64,000 nt of DNA from Pseudoalteromonas luteoviolacea B = ATCC 29581 (GTDB taxonomy: Bacteria > Pseudomonadota > Gammaproteobacteria > Enterobacterales > Alteromonadaceae): assembly GCA_000333235.1 (NCBI GenBank), contig CAPN01000032.1:119274-183273 (forward strand), read 5' to 3'. Within the stretch, counting starts at the first letter, position 1. Each line of letters starts with the position of its first letter. Shown piece after piece: positions 18,625-26,041 of this stretch. The notes under the pieces were generated by a model, which had not been told where the DNA came from, made no database searches, and worked only from the letters and a program-made list of their open reading frames with translations. The translations under genes were made by a program, and so were the position numbers.

Positions 18625-19848
18625 ATGCATAAACTAATTGTTTGCAGACATTGCGATCACATTATTAAGCTACCGGAACTAAAATGTGGCCAAAAAGCAT
18701 TTTGTGGTTATTGCCAAGCTCCTGTTTTTGAACCAAAAGAAACTTCCGTTCAAGGTGCTTTCGCTTTTGCTCTTGCTGCACTTATCTTATTAATCTCAGC
18801 ACTTACTTATGAGTTTATCTCCTTTACAATGGGAGGTATCACCCATTCCGTGTCTTTAATGAGTGCTTTACCGACCTTAGCCCAACACAATGGTGCATTA
18901 TTAGCAATTATATTAATGACCTTTGTCGTGTTTTTTCCAGCCATCATATTGCTCACTGTCTTGGCAATGTACTCACCGATTTGGCTTTATGTACCACTTA
19001 AAGTTGCACGGCGTTTAACCAAGCTTCTGAGTCATGCCGAGCCTTGGAATATGTCTGAGATATTTTTAATCGCCATCTTAGTCAGCTTAATTAAACTCAT
19101 TACGCTCGCCGACATACAATTTGGCCCAAGCTTTTGGGCCTATGCAGGCTTTGTCGCATGCTTTATTCAAATGTTAAACTTAATTCAACTCGACAGCCTT
19201 TGGGAGCGGATCACACCTTATGAGTCCCCAATTTTTGTTGATTTATCCAAACGAGCCAGCGACCAAGGTCTAGTGAGTTGCCCGACCTGTGGCCAAGTTT
19301 CGTCAAAACACCGTTGCCCTCGGTGTGAAACCGCGCTATTTTCTCGAAAGCCAGACAGCGTAAATAAAGTTACCGCGTGGCTTGTTACTTCTATTGTGTT
19401 GTTTTTCCCTGCTAATCTACTTCCGATCATGAATACCCAACAATTGCAGGATGTGATCCCCTCAACAATTGTTACCGGAGTATTGCAGCTTTGGAATGCG
19501 GGCTCCTACCCAATCGCAATCATCATTTTTATCGCGAGTGTGTTGATCCCTGTCTTAAAACTTGTTGCGATTGGTGTATTGCTTTATCAAGTGAAGCAGT
19601 TGAGTCATGATAATTCGCGACATTATACAAAAATCTATCGGTATATTGAGTTAATTGGCAAATGGTCCATGATCGATGTTTTTGTTGTTATATTTTTAGT
19701 ATCTTTAGTTCAACTCGGTGTATTTATGTCGGTAACAGCCGATATTGGTACATTGTTTTTTGCCTTGATGGTTTTCGCACAGATCATGGCTGTACATTAT
19801 TTTGATCCCAGATTAATTTGGGATAATCCAAAGGAACGACATGGTTGA
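18625..19848 (+). CDS. pqiA: PqiA family inner-membrane protein
   Basis: A 407-residue membrane protein with two PqiA domains, each with a Cys-rich zinc-ribbon-like head (CRHCDHIIKL with CGYC near the N-terminus; CPTCGQVSSKHRCPRC near residue 215) followed by about four membrane helices. With PqiB and PqiC it forms a lipid-transport system between the inner and outer membranes that supports envelope integrity. It overlaps pqiB by eight bases, so the three genes are one operon. The hydrophobic protein has no separate signal peptide. Confidence 0.93.
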   Translation: MHKLIVCRHCDHIIKLPELKCGQKAFCGYCQAPVFEPKETSVQGAFAFALAALILLISALTYEFISFTMGGITHSVSLMSALPTLAQHNGALLAIILMTFVVFFPAIILLTVLAMYSPIWLYVPLKVARRLTKLLSHAEPWNMSEIFLIAILVSLIKLITLADIQFGPSFWAYAGFVACFIQMLNLIQLDSLWERITPYESPIFVDLSKRASDQGLVSCPTCGQVSSKHRCPRCETALFSRKPDSVNKVTAWLVTSIVLFFPANLLPIMNTQQLQDVIPSTIVTGVLQLWNAGSYPIAIIIFIASVLIPVLKLVAIGVLLYQVKQLSHDNSRHYTKIYRYIELIGKWSMIDVFVVIFLVSLVQLGVFMSVTADIGTLFFALMVFAQIMAVHYFDPRLIWDNPKERHG

Positions 19849-21499
19849 TCCCATTATAAAAGAAGACAATTCCAAGCTTTCATACATTTGGTTTTTGCCC
19901 TTAATTGCGCTACTCGTTGCTGGGTGGATGCTTTATCAGCATCATTTGAAACAAGGTCAAACTATCTTCATCAAAATGGCCGATGCTGAAGGTATTGTCG
20001 CAGGAAAAACTGAAATTAAAGTGAAAAACGTGCGCATCGGGCTTATCGATTCATTGAGTCTAGAAATTGAACAAAACACGGTCGTCGCGCGTGCTCGTAT
20101 TGAAACTGACTATGCGTCTTTACTAAAAGAAGACAGCAAAATTTGGGTTGTAAAACCAAGGATAGACGAATCTGGTATTTCAGGCATGAGCACACTTTTG
20201 TCTGGCATGTATTTAGAATTTCTCCCTGGCCGCGAAGGTCAGTTAGTCAATCTATTTACCTTATCAAGTGAACCTGCTTTGATTTCAAATGAAGTAGAAG
20301 GCAAACGCTATACGCTGAAAAGTAACTCAGGTGAGGTGTTAGAAGTCGCAACAGGCGTTTTCTTTCGTAATTATAAAATCGGTCAAGTTGAAACCGCCGA
20401 GTTTAATGTCGAAACGCAATCAATGGAATACAGCTTATTTATTTATGCGCCATACGATCAACTCGTTGCAGACAACGCCATTTTTTGGCTTAGCTCTGGT
20501 TTAAGCGTTGAATTAACAACCAGTGGTATTAACGTCAATACCGGATCACTTTCAAAGCTGATAAAAGGCGGTATTTCAGTAGATTATCCGCCGGGAAAAG
20601 CAAAGGGTAAGTTAGTTGCTGAGTGGGCAACTTTCCCACTGTTCAATACCTACAATGATGCACTTGAACAACGATTCACCGACTTTGACTATTATATTAT
20701 CGAATTTGAACAATCAATTCGCGGGCTTTATGTTGGCGCGCCAGTTGAATACCGGGGAATGCGTGTCGGTACGGTGCATCAAGCACCAGCCAATATTTTA
20801 GTAAATGATAAACCTTTACATTTTAGAACCGATGATACTTCGATCCCGGTCGTAATTCGTGTTGAATACGGGCGGATATTCGAAAACAGTAAAGAAGCGA
20901 GACTTTTCTGGCACTCCAATATAGAAAAATGGATTAAGACAGGTTTGCGAGCATCACTAAAAAGTGGTAACTTTTTAACAGGTGGTGCATATGTCGACTT
21001 AGACATGTACCCGAACGCACCATCAGCAAGGATGAGTCAAAATGCCTATTATCCTGTGTTACCTAGTATCACAAGCGGATTTACAGCATTGAGTGAACAA
21101 GTTAGTACTTTGCTCACGAAACTAAATGCCTTGCCACTTGAAAAAACAGTTTCCAGTTTAAATAGCGCAATCGGTGAATACCAATCTTTGGCAACAAACC
21201 TGAATGCGACTATTAATGAACTAAATCAAAATGGCGTCGCAGATAAAATGACAACAAATTTAGATAGCCTTAAGTTAACACTCGATCAGCTTACGAGTAG
21301 TTTAAAGCAATTTGAAGGTACACTGAGCAATTACCAACAAGGTTCTGATGTGGTGATCCAACTCACCAATACCCTTTCGGAATTGGAAGAGTTAAGCCAA
21401 ACCTTAAAACCATTAACCAAAGGCATTCAAGAACAACCTAACATGCTGCTCTTCAATAAGCAGATACAAGCAGATCCATTACCAGGAAAACAACCATAA
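19841..21499 (+). CDS. pqiB: PqiB, MCE-domain lipid-transport protein
   Basis: A 552-residue protein (E. coli PqiB 546) with one N-terminal membrane helix (IWFLPLIALLVAGWMLY). Repeated MCE domains follow (first with ADAEGIVAGKTEIKVKNVRIG near residue 47, last with FEQSIRGLYVGAPVEYRGMRVG near 290). The C-terminal part (about 400-540) is rich in Leu, Asn and Thr with a coiled-coil pattern, as in the needle of PqiB that spans the periplasm. It overlaps pqiA by eight bases and its stop shares a base with the pqiC start. Confidence 0.93.
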   Translation: MVDPIIKEDNSKLSYIWFLPLIALLVAGWMLYQHHLKQGQTIFIKMADAEGIVAGKTEIKVKNVRIGLIDSLSLEIEQNTVVARARIETDYASLLKEDSKIWVVKPRIDESGISGMSTLLSGMYLEFLPGREGQLVNLFTLSSEPALISNEVEGKRYTLKSNSGEVLEVATGVFFRNYKIGQVETAEFNVETQSMEYSLFIYAPYDQLVADNAIFWLSSGLSVELTTSGINVNTGSLSKLIKGGISVDYPPGKAKGKLVAEWATFPLFNTYNDALEQRFTDFDYYIIEFEQSIRGLYVGAPVEYRGMRVGTVHQAPANILVNDKPLHFRTDDTSIPVVIRVEYGRIFENSKEARLFWHSNIEKWIKTGLRASLKSGNFLTGGAYVDLDMYPNAPSARMSQNAYYPVLPSITSGFTALSEQVSTLLTKLNALPLEKTVSSLNSAIGEYQSLATNLNATINELNQNGVADKMTTNLDSLKLTLDQLTSSLKQFEGTLSNYQQGSDVVIQLTNTLSELEELSQTLKPLTKGIQEQPNMLLFNKQIQADPLPGKQP

Positions 21500-22182
21500 T
21501 GCTGCGACTTTTGCCTCACCTTAATTGCGCACTTCGTTTCAAGCCGGTAGCGCTAGGCAGTTCATTTGCTCTTTTTGGCGCGCTCGTCGGATGCGCGCCA
21601 TCGCAGCCAATGCAAACCTATTATTATCAATTTGATCAGCCTAGTGTGAGCAATCAAGTTGTTTTTGAAAATAATGCCTTACCAATCGTGCTCATGCGTG
21701 AAGTGGAAATAAGTGGGGTCGCGAAGAACTTGTCTATGGTGCAACGTTTAGGATCTGGCGAAACACACTTAGCGAATTATCACTTATGGGCAACCGATCC
21801 AAGCAAATTGGTTTCTCACTATTTGATCAAACAAATGGACTCAGAAAGCGCTAATTTTGTACTAACACCCTACTCTAGTTGGACGCCTGCCTCAATGCAA
21901 CTCTCAGAGAAGGTCTCTATTTTTGAAATAACGGTAAGTGTTAGCCAACTCTACGGAGATAACGAAACCAACAGCGCAAAACTTAGCGGCGCAGTCCATA
22001 TTTATAAACATCTTCAGGGTGGAAGAACACTGTTAAGCCAAGTTAATTTTGATTTGGATGAAACAATCAATGGTGTCGGATTCGGAGCGTTGGTAAACAG
22101 CCACCAGATTAATTTAAACAAACTTTCTACGCTTACCCAAGCGGCAATCACAAAACTCATACCGAACGATAAGCGAGATTAA
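21499..22182 (+). CDS. pqiC: PqiC outer-membrane lipoprotein
   Basis: A 227-residue lipoprotein. The N-terminus carries a long hydrophobic stretch and a lipobox (GALVGC) with the acylated Cys near residue 32. The mature part has the ABC-transport-auxiliary (YmbA/PqiC) pattern, starting with TYYYQF and later IVLMREVEISGVAKNL. In the known system PqiC sits at the outer membrane and joins the PqiB tube. Its start overlaps the pqiB stop (TAATG), showing translational coupling. It ends the operon. Confidence 0.88.
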   Translation: MLRLLPHLNCALRFKPVALGSSFALFGALVGCAPSQPMQTYYYQFDQPSVSNQVVFENNALPIVLMREVEISGVAKNLSMVQRLGSGETHLANYHLWATDPSKLVSHYLIKQMDSESANFVLTPYSSWTPASMQLSEKVSIFEITVSVSQLYGDNETNSAKLSGAVHIYKHLQGGRTLLSQVNFDLDETINGVGFGALVNSHQINLNKLSTLTQAAITKLIPNDKRD

Positions 22183-22186
22183 TGCC

Positions 22187-22693
22187 CTAATTTCGTTTTG
22201 TCATTAATAACGTAGGCTGCTGATCTGGATTGATGATAATCAGACCAGACTCTTTAAACCCCAATCGATTTAGTAATGCCTTTGAACGGACGTTCGAAGG
22301 CATTAAAATTGCACCGATCTCGTGCACACCATGATCGTGCATTAGGCATTGACAAAGCGAGTTTGCCGCTTCAAATGCCAAACCTTTGCCCTCATACTGA
22401 GTTAAAAAAGCAAAACCTAAATCGGGAATTTGGATTGCTGGACGATGATAAAAACCGCATACACCGACCGGATTGTGTTCATGGTCGGTTACAACAAACG
22501 GCGATTGGCAATCCCACATCGCATAGGAGTCAAAAAACGCGTTCTCAATGTATGCTTTTGCGTCAGCGAGCGTGTTTATCCCCCTATCGCCAATAAAATG
22601 CTTAAACGATGCTTGATTTAATAGCTGATAAATAAAGCTTACGTCTTCTAGTTTCGCTTTTCGAATGATAGTGCGTTGGGTAGTTAATATCAT
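22187..22693 (-). CDS. GNAT-family N-acetyltransferase, RimJ/RimL-like
   Basis: A 168-residue acetyltransferase. It starts TQRTIIRKAKLEDVSFIYQL, contains PVGVCGFYHRPAIQIPDLGF in the central beta sheet and YEGKGLAFEAANSLCQ where the acetyl-CoA-binding loop lies, with SNVRSKALLNRLGFKESG near the end. This is the pattern of RimJ/RimL-type GNATs that act on ribosomal protein N-termini, amino acids or antibiotics; the target here is unknown. It converges on pqiC with only four bases between the stops. Confidence 0.85.
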   Translation of the reverse strand: MILTTQRTIIRKAKLEDVSFIYQLLNQASFKHFIGDRGINTLADAKAYIENAFFDSYAMWDCQSPFVVTDHEHNPVGVCGFYHRPAIQIPDLGFAFLTQYEGKGLAFEAANSLCQCLMHDHGVHEIGAILMPSNVRSKALLNRLGFKESGLIIINPDQQPTLLMTKRN

Positions 22694-22830
22694 TATTTGT
22701 TACCTCATTGACGCCGCTTAAACTAGCTTATTTCATATTTACATTCCATTTATTTTTCAACCTTCTTTTATTTGCAATAATCTAAATAATTGCGCCAAGT
22801 CAATTAGACTACAAATAAAAAAGTATTAGA

Positions 22831-22859
22831 TTGCGATACCTAACGCTTTCAACTATGAC
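22831..22859 (+). promoter_or_regulatory. Possible sigma-70 promoter of the STAS/c-di-GMP operon
   Basis: TTGCGA and TATGAC are 17 bases apart, 32 bases before the STAS gene start. It is a fair but not perfect match to the sigma-70 consensus. Confidence 0.4.
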
Positions 22860-22890
22860 TTTAGATAGGCACATATAGGAGTGTTAAAGC

Positions 22891-23316
22891 ATGTCAGAAA
22901 ATGTCGCAATGAGTCGGAAACAAATTGGTGGCGAAGTACCCATGGTTGCTAATGAAATAACGGACAGCTGTATCTATTCGGGCTTATTTGGCAGTATCGA
23001 TTCCGCTCGTATGAATGCGATAGCAGAACGCATCATCTCGATGTCTGAAGAACGACAAATTGATTTGACGATTATCGACTTAAGTAATGTTGATGCCATT
23101 GATTCAGCAGTGTCGGGTCATTTATTACGGTTAGCTGAAACATTACGGCTTGTTGGTGTAACTCCGATTTTTTGCGGCATACGATCGAACATTGCCGCAA
23201 GTATGGCATCAACTGGCGTCGATTTTGGCCAAACTCATGTTGTTAGAGACCTCAAACGGGCTTTAAAGCTTAGTTTGGAAATGTCCGGATTTACAATCAT
23301 TCAGGCCAAAAAATAG
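22891..23316 (+). CDS. STAS-domain protein, RsbS-like anti-sigma/anti-kinase antagonist
   Basis: A 141-residue single-domain STAS protein. The core segment AIDSAVSGHLLRLAETLRL matches the phosphorylation loop of RsbS-type antagonists, with a Ser after the Asp as the probable phospho-acceptor. VGVTPIFCGIRSNIA follows, as in RsbS. Such proteins are switched off when an RsbT-type kinase phosphorylates them and back on by an RsbX-type phosphatase; both activities appear to be encoded together in the next gene, 11 bases downstream. The start has AGGAG nine bases upstream. The downstream output is probably the third gene of the operon. Confidence 0.85.
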   Translation: MSENVAMSRKQIGGEVPMVANEITDSCIYSGLFGSIDSARMNAIAERIISMSEERQIDLTIIDLSNVDAIDSAVSGHLLRLAETLRLVGVTPIFCGIRSNIAASMASTGVDFGQTHVVRDLKRALKLSLEMSGFTIIQAKK

Positions 23317-23327
23317 CAGGCAACACT

Positions 23328-24338
23328 ATGAATTGCCATGATGTCGATGTCCAAGCACTTGTTGGTCAGCTCAGCTTGGATTATGAGTCTGATGCATACC
23401 ACACCGCTAGGATCGTCAAGCAGATCGCTGTGAAGTTAGGCTTTGCTGAATCAAAAGCGGGTAAGATTTCTCTGGCAGTGTCAGAAATTTGCATGAATGC
23501 GGTACTGCATGGTAGAGGTGGAATTGTCATCATCTCCACCCTTAACAATAATCAAGTTATCGAGATCCTTATTGAAGACAAGGGTCCAGGGATAGCAGAT
23601 TTAAACCTTGCATTCAAAGATGGATACAGTACAGGAGGCACGCTTGGGTTAGGGTTAGGTGCAGCGAAACGAGCCGTAGAAGAGTTTCATATTGAAACCT
23701 CCAAGGACGGCACACGTGTTATTTTAAGAGATTACCTTCCCGTTTATAAAACCCAATTCGACATTGGCGTAGTGTCTTTTCCGGCCCATGAGATGTTTGT
23801 GAATGGCGATGGATACCTCATTAAACCTTACAAAGGAACAAATTTATTTCTGAGTGTGTTAGATGGTGCAGGTAACGGTCAAAAAGCCCATGATGCTGTG
23901 CATAGTGTTATTACGACGTTTGAAAACAAGATTAAACAGCCATTGTCCGAGTTAATTCAACTTGCTCACTTAAACCTCGTCAAAGAAGGTCACAGTCGTG
24001 GCGTGGAATTAGCTGTCGCGAAATTCGAAGATGACATAATCCATTTCGCTGCTATTGGAAATTTACACATAACGCTTCGCAATGGCGCTGACACTACCAG
24101 CTGCTTAATCAATGGTAGGCTTGGGTTAAATTTGCCCAATGAAATAAAAATTGCCAAAAAGCAACTTTCTATTCCTTGGACACTCATAATATGTACAGAC
24201 GGTATTCGCCGATTTGAAATTGCGGATCTCATAGCACAAACTGATTACAGTGCTCAGAAGTTAGCAGAAAATATTTTCAACCGTTTTGCCGACGATAACG
24301 ACGATGCTACAGTTTTAGTGGTAACCAAACATGACTAA
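23328..24338 (+). CDS. RsbT-like kinase fused to an RsbX-like PP2C phosphatase
   Basis: A 336-residue two-domain protein. Residues about 1-135 are a HATPase domain of the RsbT/RsbW type, with the N-box AVSEICMNAVLHG, DKGPGI and the Gly-rich GLGLGAAKR. Residues about 145-335 are a PP2C/SpoIIE-type phosphatase like RsbX, with FLSVLDGAGNGQKAHDA, IICTDGIRR and a final DDATVLVV. In Gram-positive stressosomes RsbT phosphorylates RsbS and RsbX removes the phosphate. Having both in one chain suggests a self-contained cycle on the STAS protein encoded just upstream. It overlaps the next gene by eight bases. The phosphatase metal ligands look mostly kept, but activity is inferred. Confidence 0.87.
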   Translation: MNCHDVDVQALVGQLSLDYESDAYHTARIVKQIAVKLGFAESKAGKISLAVSEICMNAVLHGRGGIVIISTLNNNQVIEILIEDKGPGIADLNLAFKDGYSTGGTLGLGLGAAKRAVEEFHIETSKDGTRVILRDYLPVYKTQFDIGVVSFPAHEMFVNGDGYLIKPYKGTNLFLSVLDGAGNGQKAHDAVHSVITTFENKIKQPLSELIQLAHLNLVKEGHSRGVELAVAKFEDDIIHFAAIGNLHITLRNGADTTSCLINGRLGLNLPNEIKIAKKQLSIPWTLIICTDGIRRFEIADLIAQTDYSAQKLAENIFNRFADDNDDATVLVVTKHD

Positions 24339-26013
24339 CTCGAAAGACACATCAAAAGAAACAGTCAACCTACGCAGCTTTTTGCGTGGCATCGTTGGTA
24401 ATGCGCCTTTTGGTATATTTACAACCAATATTTATCAAGAAATTGGCGTTATTAACACTAAAGCGCTTAGGTTACTTGGCTGTGAAGAGTCGATGTTGAG
24501 CGATGTGTGCGATAAACATTACGGGTGTATTTTTACTCTGCTACCAGAAATAAAAACTCAGCTCGACGAGCTATTTTCTACCCATAAAGATTTTATGGTT
24601 GATTTTTTACGCCAACACGTTGGCCACTCGATCGTTAATATCCGCGTAAAGTCAATAATTAGTGGTACCTTATTTGTTATTGAAGATGTAACCGAACAAA
24701 GTCACCTTACTGAAAAACTCATTTACGATAATACCCATGATTTACTGACCGGCCTTTACAACCGACAATATATTAACGAGGCCGGAGAACGTGCCATTGA
24801 AAAAGCGCGCAAATACAATATTCAAGGTGCCATCATTTTTATTGACCTTGATCGTTTTAAACCTATCAATGACGCAGAAGGGCACGCTGCGGGTGATAAA
24901 TTACTCTCAAAAATCGCCTATTTACTTACACATAACACCCGAAAAACCGACCCAATCGCCCGAATTGGAGGTGATGAGTTTGTTATTCTCTTGGAGGACT
25001 GTGACATCTCTAAAACCGTGGTCATCGCTGAAAAAATCAGAGCTGCTGTTGAAGGTTTTGTTTTCAGTTACAATAAACATCAGTACCAAATTTCTTTGTC
25101 GATGGGGATTTGCTCGTTTGGTAATGACACCGACATGTGGTTCGAAGTATTGAATACGGCTGATAACGCCTGTCAAATTGCTAAGCGTAATGGCCGAAAC
25201 CGCTTTCATTTAGCGCAAATTGATAACTTTGAATACATTAAACATAAAGCTGAAGTGGCTTGGTTACCAAAAATACGTGATGCCATTAAGCACTCAAGAT
25301 TCGTTTTGTACACACAGCCCATCGTACCTGTAAACAGCCAATTAAATGAAAAACCGGTTCTAGAGTGTTTGTTGCGCATGAAAGACGAAAACGACACAAT
25401 TATTCCTCCAGCGATATTTATTCCGCCCGCAGAGCGCTATGAAATGATGGCCGACATCGACTACTGGGTAATTGAACAGGCATTTATGAATGCACTTGAA
25501 GGACACATCTACACCATTAACCTTTCTGGTTTAACGGTGAAGGATAACCGTTTTTCATCGAACGTGCTCGACAGAGTAGAACGCTATAATATCAACCCAT
25601 CACAATTTATTTTTGAAATCACAGAAACCGTTGCCATCAATAATTTGCTTGAGTCATCAAAACAAATTGAAACGTTAAAAGCAGCGGGTTTTCGTTTTGC
25701 CTTAGATGACTTTGGTTCTGGCGTTGCTTCGTTTTCTTATTTAAAACAAATGCCTTTTGATATTCTAAAAATTGATGGCTCTTTTGTTACTGGAGCCGCA
25801 CAATGTAAGAAAACACTTGGGATCCTCAAAGCAATTGCCGAAGTCGGTCATTTACTTGAGCTCGAAATTATTGCCGAATACGTCGAGAGCGAACAACATT
25901 GGAATATGTTAAAAGAGCTTGGGATTGAATATGGCCAAGGATATTGGCTCGGAAAGCCAAAGCCAATGGTAGATACTGAAGATACAACACCGAGTAAAGA
26001 AGCAGCTTCTTGA
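24331..26013 (+). CDS. PAS-GGDEF-EAL cyclic-di-GMP enzyme
   Basis: A 560-residue protein. A PAS-like sensor (about 15-125) is followed by GGDEF (about 135-290) with an intact active site RIGGDEF at residue 211 and an inhibitory I-site (RKTD, five residues before GGDEF). The EAL domain (about 310-545) has the signature ECL (about residue 345), an Asn in INLSG, EITET, LDDFGSG, ILKIDG and AEYVES, which are the residues needed for phosphodiesterase activity. It may therefore make or break c-di-GMP depending on input. Overlap with the RsbT-RsbX gene ties its activity to the partner switch. It has no membrane segments, so it is cytoplasmic. Confidence 0.93.
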   Translation: MTNSKDTSKETVNLRSFLRGIVGNAPFGIFTTNIYQEIGVINTKALRLLGCEESMLSDVCDKHYGCIFTLLPEIKTQLDELFSTHKDFMVDFLRQHVGHSIVNIRVKSIISGTLFVIEDVTEQSHLTEKLIYDNTHDLLTGLYNRQYINEAGERAIEKARKYNIQGAIIFIDLDRFKPINDAEGHAAGDKLLSKIAYLLTHNTRKTDPIARIGGDEFVILLEDCDISKTVVIAEKIRAAVEGFVFSYNKHQYQISLSMGICSFGNDTDMWFEVLNTADNACQIAKRNGRNRFHLAQIDNFEYIKHKAEVAWLPKIRDAIKHSRFVLYTQPIVPVNSQLNEKPVLECLLRMKDENDTIIPPAIFIPPAERYEMMADIDYWVIEQAFMNALEGHIYTINLSGLTVKDNRFSSNVLDRVERYNINPSQFIFEITETVAINNLLESSKQIETLKAAGFRFALDDFGSGVASFSYLKQMPFDILKIDGSFVTGAAQCKKTLGILKAIAEVGHLLELEIIAEYVESEQHWNMLKELGIEYGQGYWLGKPKPMVDTEDTTPSKEAAS

Positions 26014-26030
26014 TCGTCTAGAAGCTGCTT
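26000..26030. terminator. Terminator between converging genes
   Basis: AAGCAGCTTCT and AGAAGCTGCTT form an 11-bp stem that includes the last codons of the GGDEF-EAL gene. A short T-run follows on the plus strand. Confidence 0.65.
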
Positions 26031-26041
26031 TAACGGTATAA

